From contig WELB01000009.1 in assembly GCA_009602725.1 (NCBI GenBank), positions 775,045 to 801,549 on the forward strand: 26,505 bases of DNA, written 5' to 3'. This stretch comes from Spirogloea muscicola. Lineage: Eukaryota; Streptophyta; Zygnematophyceae; Spirogloeales; Spirogloeaceae. The position numbers and the translations under genes are program-made. Positions 1 through 12,700 of this stretch are shown piece by piece. Each line of letters starts with the position of its first letter. Position 1 is the first letter of the stretch. The notes below the pieces were generated by a model. That model had not been told where the DNA came from. It did not search any database and saw only the letters and a program-made list of their open reading frames with translations.

Positions 1-144
1 ACTCTCCACATCTGAGGCCACGCGGTGCGCCCGTGCGCCCTAGCCAGGCTGCCACCCACCTTGGGTGAGGGCGGAGCCTGTGCTGTCTGACTGTCTGTCT
101 GAGATCCAAGTCTGTCTACCACCATGAGTACATCTGCGTCTGAG

Positions 145-1127
145 TCACTGCGACGAGGTCGCTCTGCTGGGCCGCCGTCTCAACGAGGGCCACCGCCTCA
201 ACGAGGCCGATCTGCTGGACCTGGAGGACGCTCAGTGGAGGAGCAAGACTGGAGAGACACAGATGCTGAGCGAGCCGTGTACAACACAGGTCAGGTGCAA
301 GAGCGCGCAGCACAGGACAGTTTTCAAAATGTGGCACTCCTTCAGGCCGCTTCTTGGTCTCCCACTGCGCCTCTGTTCCGGGCTGGCTTGTCACGGCACC
401 TCGCCCCCTTTGGACGAGCTGCTTCTCCATGCAATGAGCACACGTTTCTGGGCTCCCATGGCTTTGAGTAGTCGTTGTCAAGCAGCAGAAGCACTCGACA
501 CCTTGTTTTTCTCCACCATTCATTGACACGCTGCTTCTGAGGTGGTCTCATGGGCTATAGAAGTGCATGAATGCATGTTCCTGTGCGCAGGCCGCAGAGG
601 AAAGACAGGGACACGGCCACCATATATTGTACTTGCAGGCTATTCTTCTCAACTGGGATCAGGTTTGGCAAGGAACTTCTGGCGGAAGTGGCTCCAGCTA
701 TGGTTGTCGAGCAGTCCAGATTGAACTACAGCTGCAACCCTGTAAAAGCACAAGCAAGAGTGCATTCTGTTCACATATACGTCATGTGAGTATTTTCGAA
801 GTACCAGAGCAATGCTAGGAGATGACAACGATGTTGGAAAGTTTTGGGTCTCCTAGTCCAAGCGTCCAACACCCAATTTCAGGAGCACGGGTAACACTAA
901 GTATCATGATACTCAAATGTGTGAGAGTTGAATACAACCTTCACATGATGGATTGCTTCTCTCTGATAAGATTATATGCAGTCCTTGACATGCGGAAAAT
1001 TCATGCTCATTCAGATATTGTTATTGATTACTGCTGACCTTGAAGGCATGGAGGCAGCCAAGACGATCAACTTCCTGAAGGTAAGTAATAATAGCTAGTC
1101 TTATGGTGGTGGTGGGAGCTTGTGTAA
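145..1127 (+). CDS. Unrecognised plus-strand gene, 3' part only (candidate exons)
   Basis: I do not recognise this gene. Two candidate exons share a reading frame. The first is about 145-289 (acceptor tctgag, donor cag|gtcagg) and reads DEVALLGRRLNEGHRLNEAD and onward. The second is 591-785 (acceptor tgcgcag, strong donor gtgagt) and begins AAEERQGHGHHILYLQ. A last piece from about 1046 would reach a TGA at 1076-1078, and a TGTAA poly(A)-type signal lies at 1123-1127. No ATG fits this frame inside the window upstream, so the 5' end would lie before base 1. A competing reading starts at the ATG at 124 in another frame and gives an Arg/Gly-rich peptide. Neither translation matches a family I know. 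The gene would converge on the ABC transporter that ends at 1228. Confidence 0.3.
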
Positions 1128-1227
1128 AGAACTCCAAATAATGTCAATCCATCTGAAAGAATGGGTCAAGTCACAGTACTGTGCAATAATACAGACCTCT
1201 CCAAAGGATTGGAGAATGTAAAGAGAA

Positions 1228-4200
1228 TCAATGCTTAAATTCTTGTGGTGATTTAGAGAAGATGGACGTAGGAAGAAGAGATGTCAATGCATGCGCTATG
1301 CCATGCGGGCCATCCGAGCCATCCCCAGCGTGAGCATGGCTGCCTTGCAGCTGTCGCTTCACAAGGCCTGCATATATGCCACCCAGCTTGAGGAGCTCGT
1401 CATGGGTTCCTTGTTCCGCGATGGTGCCCTCACTCACGACTGCGACCACATCAGCCCCTTGCACAGTTGACAACCGATGCGCAATCACCAGGACCGTCCT
1501 TCCAGCCATCAGGCGGTCCATGGCATCCTGCACATCGCCAGGGTAAACCAGTGCACCAGGACAACTTAATGCTCTTACTCTTGTTGATCATGAGGTACAT
1601 AGAACCCATGCATGCTCTTTGATGCATTTGGAGAGACTAGGCAGCCTTATGATATGTCCATCATCTCTACCACGTTCTTGACATGCACCCAAGCTTACCT
1701 GGACGAGATATTCACTCTCTGCATCCAAGGCACTGGTCGCCTCATCCAACAAAAGCACACGAGGGTCCATCAACAGTGCCCTGGCAATAGCAATCCTTTG
1801 CTTCTGGCCTCCTGAAAGCCGCACTCCTCGCTCTCCCACATAGGTGTCATAGCCATGCGGGAACTGCATGATGAAGTCATGCGCATTCGCCATCTTTGCT
1901 GCCTTCTCAATGGCGTCCCTGCTGGCTGTGCCTTCACAGCCGTAGGCTATGTTATGGACAATGGACGTGTTGAAGAGTACTGGTTCTTGGCTCACAATGC
2001 TTATCTGCACAAGCAGGCATGCGCTTGCCACATACAATCAGGTGGTTGATGAGGCACACATGAGGTATATGTGGAGCACCTCATCGTCTCTGAAAATGCC
2101 TTAACACTTAACAGATGGTATCTGTGGCGATCAATGAAAGTGATTGTGGTCACTTCGTCATACTGCCTAAACATTTGACAGCAGCACCAGCCAGCAAGAC
2201 TTCACAATGATATCTAACCCAGCACCTGAACGTCATGTCCTCAATAAGACTGCTGCAACTCACATTCTGATGGAGGTGCTTGTGAGAAATCTCAGGCAAT
2301 GGCACGTTATCCAAGAAGATTGTGCCTTCCTTAGGATCATAGAAACGCTGCACAAGGCTTGCGACTGTGGACTGCACAGGATAACAGATCATACTCCTGT
2401 GCATTCAGGCCATCACCTTCGGCTTCTCACAGCTGAGCAATGTATGAATGATATGCATTATACCAGAATGACAAGCCTGACCATGCCTCACTACCTCTCT
2501 AAAGAAAGATTTCGTGTATTTGAAACAAAGGGGAGGGTTCTTGCAACAGTATTAGTTGCCCATGTAAGAAATGCAGCAGGTCACAGCTTGATCATAGGTG
2601 ACACGTAACTGACACACAGGACAAGCTTGAAATCAAATCATGCAATCACACAGGTGTATGTCTGTCTACTGGATGCCCAGATTGGGTACCCAAGGCGATG
2701 CGAAGCACTGACCTTGCCACCGCCACTAGGACCGACTAAAGCCAGCCTCGTACCAGGTCTGAGTCTCAAATTCACTCCCTGCCACTCATAATGTGATGAA
2801 GATAAAAACATCAGCAATGTCGAAGTCTTATCTTTGACATCTCCAAGTCATGGTCCGTTCAAGGATCTGTGAGAACTCGTCCTCTTCTACCTATTTTAGT
2901 GTACTGCTTGTGCTTGCGAGTTTCAGTATTCCACCCTAGGGCCTGCATGCGTTGGAGAGACAGCTGGTGGCAGCATTTGGTACATCAAGGTGGATCGTAC
3001 CTTCAGAATCATGTCATTCGGCCGAGAGGGATAGGCAAACCAGACATTCTCAACCCTTATCTCACCGCCTCTTCCCTCCCTGCAGGGCATGAAGAGACCT
3101 CAGCACCGTGTACACAACAAGCTATGCAAGATCAGCAGCAGAAACATCAAGAAATGATAGGAGACACATATCTGCCTCCACATCTTAAATCTTGCGGTTA
3201 CTTGAGACTATGTCAGCACCGGCCAACAGGACGTGATACAGGCCACCAGCTCATTTCAGCTTAAGGAAGTTACCCAACAGGGGTTTTACTGCCAGGAGCT
3301 TTCAGAGCAGGGACACGGTCAAGAAGCTGAAATACACGCTGGCTTGCTCCCACTGCCTTCATTGCCGTCGTGTACAAGCCAGACAAAGAGGCAAGAGAGA
3401 ATCCAACTGTGTAGAAGGCATGCCACAGCACACGAAGCTGTCAGGTCCAACACGTGACAAGAACCAAAGAAGGTGGTCAGATGTACTCAGCATCTTCTTT
3501 GTCATGTATACACAGACCTGTCAGGCTGTAGAGTATGAAGGTTGACAGAGATCCAGCACTGACTCGTCCATTGATGACCATTCTTGCACCATAAACAACA
3601 ACAGCAACTACTGACAACGCTGCTGCTCCAAAAACGCCACCAGCCATGTAGCTCCCTGCACGCTGCATCCGACGGGTGTTCATTAGCACACAATGTGTCT
3701 TCAAGGGGTTTGGTGGAGCTGTCAGTTACATGAAGCCGATGGTTATGAGCAAACGTCCTCGCTGACAGGATAATTTTGTGTATCCAAATAACATGCACTG
3801 ACTTACAGCTTGCCTCAGGCCCAGTCTTAGAGTAACTTCCACTTTTTCTGCATAACGAGCTGCCTCAGCGTCCTCCTGAGCGAACGCTCTCACCGTCCGG
3901 ATCGAACCGATGGACTCCTGCAGATAGGACGTTTTGAATTGTTCTGAGTTCAGATCAAAATGACTTCGCACACAAGAAGATGAAAGTCACAGCATGTACC
4001 CTTGCTACAACCTTCAAGAGGGGGCAATATAAGTTAGCAGATATCTGCACAGTACAAGCACACATGTCCAGTTGTTGCTGCCTATACCTCAGCGACAGCG
4101 TTGGCAGCTGCAGAAGCAGCTTGTGTCTGCTGAGAAAGCTCACGCAAGTAACGTCCGTAACTTCGAGCACCCAGGCTTACCACTGGGATGACAACCATGG

Positions 4201-6304
4201 TCATTACTGCAAAGACGACATTTGACCAACACAATCACAAGGTAAGTCACTACCATCATGTATTTACAGCAATACTGAATGAATTGGATGAACAGTATCC
4301 ACGCTTAACCAAGCCAAAAGCCAAAAGTGCTTACATGTAAGTTCCCAAGACGTGAAGAACATGTATCCAAGCCCTAAGAGAGCTGTAGCCACGCTGCGCA
4401 TCGCTTCTGAGAGATTCACTGTTGCAGCATTCTTGATCACTTGAGTGTCCTCAGCTAACCTGTTCAGTAATTCACCTGTTCGTGTTACATCAAAAAAGGC
4501 AATCTCCTGGCAAGACATGTCACACAAAGACAGGCCTCAGTAATCGTTTGACTACAATATCTGCATGAAGACATGTAGCAAGATTGCCTCATCCGTTTGA
4601 CAAAGTGCAGGGCGTTATACCTGCACTGTGACCTGAGAAAATAAGTTTCTCCGTAGACGAGCCACCACTTTCTCACTAGCAGCTGTAAACAGATAAGCGC
4701 GGAACATCGTTGCAATCGCCCTATGAACAGCCAGCAGAAATGTGCGGTCATAATAGCATCAAACGGCAACAGTTCTTGGACTTTACACCGCTTTCATAGT
4801 GCCAGGGATGCAGCTCTCTTGTGACAACCTTACTAGCATTCTTTGACCAGTGTTAATCTGAATGCTCAGTGATTATCAAGAGTCTCTCACATAAAGATTT
4901 GTCAGACATTAGTACTAGCTGCACAACCAAGACTTGAAAGCATTGCAAGTGAACATTCGTCATTGCTGTTCATAAATTATTTTACGTGATCCATCTGCAT
5001 GAGCCTGCTTATTCGGCAGTCAGATATCATACCCAATGATAACAGCTGCAACAATCTCCCACAAAGTGGCATACACTTTCTTTTGTGCTTCAGCTCTTCC
5101 TTCATCCGTGTCCTTGAAATCAGTCACGGCATCAATAACCTTGCCTGCAAATTGGGGCTGCAAGATACAGACAACGCAACGACCCCACTTTGCTCTTGAG
5201 GAGCAACAAGACTTTGGAACAGCCTCGTCTAATTACATGTGAAGCTATTGGACTCTGTCTGATTGCTAATTTCAGCTAGAGTCCAATTGCGTACTTGCCC
5301 TCAAGTAGGTGGTAATAGCCAGATTGACAAGGCATATAAGCGTATGTCTTGTCATCTCTGAGATTGTCTTATTTGATACAGCTGCTTGCGGTATGGGCAC
5401 AACATCAGCCCAGCATTGAGTACTGTCAAACCTTACCAATGCAATGTTGGCAACAGCAGAAACAATGAGTGCAAGTGTTGCAAAGAAGAGCATCCCCCGC
5501 TCCGGCTTGGACTGGTCGTGCCACAGAAGCACAGAGAATTGTAAATATATCAATCAACTGCAGCTCTGCATTGCATTGGAGGTCTCAATTGTACAGTCTT
5601 GCAAAGTGCGTGGCTGAGTTCGACAATGCAGATGGCTTACTACCGAATATAGTGTGGAGCAAAGGCTCTCAGCAGTCATGAACAACTTGAGTTGAGGAGA
5701 GCAGGTGCATGCACATGAAGATTATAAGCACTTACCAGTTGCAAGATTCTGCCAAAGCCAGCCTTCTGAAGACACAAAACAGGGAGAGCAAGTGAGAAGT
5801 AAATAAGCTGAAATTAGGCTTGCTCATCCAAGAACTTGGCATTGCAGACAATGTTCCATTACCATACACTCAGCGTCCTGACGGTGCCTCAATGTCAGAC
5901 CTTCTCCAAACCACCCTGCTTTATCAAGCTTGAGGCATTGCAGCATGACTTGTAGGAAAGTAACAACATATTGAAGTGTTGGCTGAGTGCAAATCGAAAC
6001 CAAATACTCAGAAGCACCAAGTATGCTGCTTCTGGCCTCGGCTGAATGCTCGTCAGCTGACCTTATCCTCTGAAGGGGCTTCGAGGTCTGGATCATCCCC
6101 ATCCTGACGCTTAGCTTCCTACACGGAAGGTGATGGTTGCAATGTTCAAGTCAGCTTGCAGAATCTTCTCTTGCTCTCTTGCTTTCCTGTCTAACTTTAC
6201 ACTAGCTACTCTGATCGACGTCAGCTTGATTTGTCAGAAGTGCTCACTCTGCTCGATGCGCCGTTCAGAAGGGGAGTCTTCTCATTCATCCCCTTCCTCT
6301 CCAT
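1228..6304 (-). CDS. ABCB-family half transporter, ALS1/TAP2-like (16 exons, 660 aa)
   Basis: This is an ABC half transporter (one membrane domain plus one ATPase domain) that should dimerise and export a substrate. Plant relatives of the ALS1/ABCB27 and TAP type act at the vacuolar membrane, including in aluminium tolerance. Exons on the minus strand are 6248-6304, 6062-6118, 5736-5765, 5437-5511, 5033-5157, 4621-4720, 4335-4506, 4088-4206, 3807-3917, 3518-3662, 3274-3406, 3001-3079, 2713-2778, 2264-2371, 1699-2004 and 1228-1527. All have GT-AG borders, and the phases sum to 1,983 bases. The N-terminus is [19 protein letters not shown]. About six membrane spans lie between residues 52 and 335. 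The ATPase domain has A-loop Tyr391, Walker A GPSGGGKST (417-425), Q-loop Gln465, signature LSGGQ (522-526), Walker B with catalytic Glu547, D-loop SALD (550-553) and His578, so it looks active. Plant ALS1 proteins are of similar length. The subfamily and substrate are inferred. Confidence 0.93.
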
Positions 6305-6860
6305 ACTCCCCAGCTGAACGCAGCTGCAAAGGGCTCTCTACGAGTCCTTGGCAGACCGTAATCAAGTAGGCTTCCCGTCGCTACGTCACTTTGAGCTTGC
6401 CAGCAGGATCCTCCAAGAGGTCATCAAGCTGGCTGCATCACAGGCAGGCGCGCCACAAGCGGCGACAGAGTGACGCTGCCGCGGTCCTGCGGGCCGTCCG
6501 GTGGCTTCGGCGCCCACACGCGAGCCGAGACCCGAGCCGGCCTTCTACGGCCTCGTCTTCGGCGCACGACGCAGTCGGCCTATTGAGCTCTGGCGCGGCG
6601 GCGGGCGCGGCGTGGCGGCGGCGCGGCGGGCCATGCGCTTTGGGAACGACTGGCGTAGGGGTCACACTGGACGCGCTTTCTGCGCTTTCGCTGCAGCCGG
6701 GCCCGTACTTCAGAAGGACGAGAAGGCTCGCGGTGCAGCATGGAATGAAACGGTTGCCGAATCAAGCCATCACACTGTTCAGGCAAAAGCTAGTGCTCGG
6801 CATGGGGCTACACACAAGAAAGCGCGGCCAAATTGACTGGTGGCTGTGAGGGAAATTCGT
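6305..6860. promoter_or_regulatory. GC-rich island upstream of the ABC transporter
   Basis: This is the 5' flank of the minus-strand ABC gene. From about 6470 to 6710 it is much richer in G and C than the surrounding DNA and dense in CpG. Open frames run through it on both strands, but I see no conserved protein motif, so they are probably a by-product of composition. Comparable islands sit at the starts of the other genes in the window, so promoter and 5' UTR sequence is the simplest reading. A short upstream exon of the ABC gene or a divergent plus-strand transcript cannot be excluded. Confidence 0.45.
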
Positions 6861-9540
<2,680 letters not shown>

Positions 9541-9716
9541 TTGCCCTTCCCACCTCCTTGGAACGGCAGCTGCTACGGAGGCCTCCCCGGCAGACGCGTG
9601 GCTCGCTCCAAAGGATCCGCCATCGCGGCAGATTGTGATTCAAACGCGAGGGCCCCTGCCGTGGCGCCAAAAAGCACGGGCCCACGTGGCAGCATGGCGC
9701 CACTTCCAGCCCCGCC
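9541..9716. promoter_or_regulatory. GC island upstream of the giant coiled-coil gene
   Basis: The composition changes sharply here from repeat-derived AT/CT-rich DNA to GC-rich DNA that continues through the predicted first exon to about 9990. It is the probable promoter and 5' UTR of the gene starting at 9717. I see no TATA box I would defend. Confidence 0.4.
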
Positions 9717-12700
9717 ATGCCCTTGCCCCTTGCCGTCGCCGCCGTCAAGCCCAGCCCGGCGGGCGCTCCGCCGCCGCCGCCTGCCGCCACGCCGCCAGGC
9801 TCCGCGCCGGCTCCAGCGCGCCCCTCCTCTGGGCGACTGTCGGGGGCGCCGGTTGGACGTCTCACCGCTGCGGGCCCCTTGCGGTCGCCGCAGAGGTGGC
9901 TTTGAGCCAAACGCTGTTGCCTCTCCGAGGCTGCACCCCAATGTAGCTCGACCATCCGGCGCTGACCGGCCAGGTGGCTCACCTGCACAGACCTGCGTCT
10001 GACCCCTGATTTGAGAAACACCTGAAGGGAGGCGTTCATAGTCATTGCTGAGGTGGGATGCCAAGTGGCACCTATGCGGCAGATGGCTTCTTGATGAAAG
10101 TCCTGACTTTATGTCGCTCATGCCGTGTTTGGCTTGGCAGGCTACGCGTCATGACTCCTTCACTGAGAATCTCCAAGTCAGGAGAGAGGATGTCTCCTGC
10201 GATGTCTAGCCCAGCCGTCGCGGAGAGTCCCAACAGCAGGGGCGAGAATGAGATTCTCCGAGCAGAGCTTGACAAGATGAAGGCTTTGCTTGCGGACGTC
10301 CTGTGGTGCAAGGGCCGCATAGTCGACGGAGGGAGGACGGTGAGCTATGACGTCGCCAAGGCCATGGCGGTGCTCGATCTTGAGCTTGAGGAGGATGAAG
10401 GGTTGGCCCGGTTCCCCTCAGAGGGTCCTGAGGAGTCTCCTCAGAGGAAGGGTCTCATGATCAACTCGTCTGATGCGTACACTCAGAAGAGAGCGCAGGG
10501 CGATCTCAGTGAGAAGCTCGAGACAGGGGTCGACGACTTGCAGAAGCAGGGAGAGCCGCTTCTTGGGCAGTCTGGCTGCCAATGCCAGCTGGCAGGAGCC
10601 AGCACCAGAGACAAGGTTGTCCACAAGGCATTTAAGAATGCTCGAGACGACACGCAGACCAGAGTAGATGAGGTGATAGCGGAGGCTGTGCTGCTGATGG
10701 GGGAGCTGAGAGAGAAAGAGGCCGAAGTGCTGGAGGTGCGGCAGGAGTGTGACTGGCTAAGGAGGGAAAAGGTGAAGCTGGAGGATATGATGACGGGCTA
10801 TGAGGCCAAGCTTTGGGCTTCTCAGTCTAGTGTTCGTTCGGATAACGATCAGCTTCGGACACAGCTAGCCCAGCTTCAGAAGGAGGCAGGTTGCAAGGAT
10901 GCAGACTGCTCAGCTTTGCGTGTGCGCGTGTCTGAGCTAACTCAAGAGCTCGATGACCTGCAAGACCTGGCAAGGGAGGAGCAGCAGGTCAAGGTGCGCG
11001 GTGAGCAGCGCAATGCGGCAGTGTTGAATGCACTGGAGCAAGAAGTTAGCAGGCTCATAGACGATGGGGCATGCGACAAGGAGCGAGCAGCAGGTGCAGA
11101 AAAGAGGGCTGCTGCCTCAGAAGAGCAGGCAATGCATTTGCAAGACACCATCAAGCTGCTGGAAAGTGAGCTGAGAACGAAGGATGCTGCTGCCAAAGAT
11201 CTGAAAGAGGACTGGCGAGCAGTGCAGGAGGAGATCACAGCAGAGGTGGAGAATCTCGAAGCTGAGCGGGCGCACAAGGATGTCGAGCTGGAGAGGACCC
11301 GGCAGGAGGTAGCCTGGTTGGAAGAGGAACTAAGCAGATGTCAGAGCAAGACTAAGGACCTGGAAGCGACTATCGTTGGTAAAGATGCCGCTATACAAGA
11401 AATGGAGCAGGTTGTGCGTGGCAGAGAGGAGCAGCTCGATGCAGAGGCTCAAAGGTGGAGAGCAGATTCAGATGTCAAGGAGACTCTCCTGCAAGAAGCC
11501 AGGTCGCAGGCCGCTGTGAGCGAGGCGAAGTTGGCTGATCTGGAAGTACGGCTGCAAGACCAGTTGGAACAGAAGGAGGCCCTCGAATTGAGTACTATGC
11601 AGCAGATTGCGAGGCAGGAGGACGAGCTAACGAGACTGCAGGACAAGGTGGTGTCTCTGTCCCATGAGAAGGACGAAGAGCTTCAAGGTGCGACAGCAGA
11701 GATTGTGAAGCACAAGGAGGAGGAGATCAGACTACATGGCATGCTTACTGAGCTTGAGAGTGCGAAGGGCAGATTGGGAGCAGAGGTGGTGAAGCTGCAC
11801 GAGCAGGTCAAGTGGCAAGACGAGTGCCTGCAGGGACAACAGCAGGACAATCAGAACGCCACAAATGAGCTCAAGAAAGAGCTAGAGAGCCTGCAGGAGG
11901 AGCTGCAGCGGAGCCATGACTTGGTCAGTGTCCTGCACGTGGAGGCAGAAAAGGCAGCACAGCAGGCGGTACTGAGGCTGGCAGAAGAGACCAAGATGGT
12001 GCATGTGCTTGAAGAAGAGCTGGCAAAGTTGCACGAGCAGCTCAAGTGCAAAGACGACAGCTTGAGAAGAAGAGAGCAAGACAATGAGAAGGCCACAGCC
12101 AAGCTTAAGAAGAACTTGGGGAGCTTGCAGGAGGAGCTGCAGCAAAAAGATGACATGCTCAGTACTCTGCGTGAGGAGTTACAGAAGGCAGCAGAGCAGG
12201 CGGCAGTAAGGCTGGAAGAGGAGACACGGAAGGTGCATGAGGCTGTGGCAGAGTCGGCAAATCTTTGTGAGCAGGTCAATCATCAAAAGGAGTGCCTGAG
12301 GAAAGAACGGCAGGACAATGAGGAGGCCAGAGAGGAGCTCAACAAAGAGCTGAAGAGCCTGCAAGAAGAGCTGCAGCGCAAGGACGACACCATTGATACT
12401 CTGCACAAGGTGGCACAGACGTCAGCAGAGCAATCTGCGAGTAGGCTGAACGCAGAGATTGGGAAGGTGCAGGAGGTCGAAGCAGAGCTGGCCAAGCTGC
12501 ACGAACAGGTCGAGTCGCGGGAGATGGACCTGCAGAGGGACCAGCAGGACAAGCAGAGGGCCACAGACGAGCTTGAGGAACAGCTGAGGAGGCTGCAAGA
12601 GGAGCTGCAGCAGAGGGATGGCACTATCACTACTCTGCTTGCTGAGGCAGATAAGGCAGCAGAGCAGTCGGCAGTGAGGCTGGAAGAAGAGGCGCAGAAG

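Noticed and set aside
3477-3704. Separate short ABC-transporter-like open frames along 1228-6304 taken as a broken pseudogene
   Set aside because: All the pieces are exons with GT-AG borders and compatible phases that assemble into one complete 660-residue protein.
10058-10150. Start of the giant protein at ATG 10058
   Set aside because: The 9717-9895 exon plus the acceptor at 10140 gives a phase-perfect spliced start, and 10058-10140 would then be intron. The start at 10058 is kept only as an alternative.
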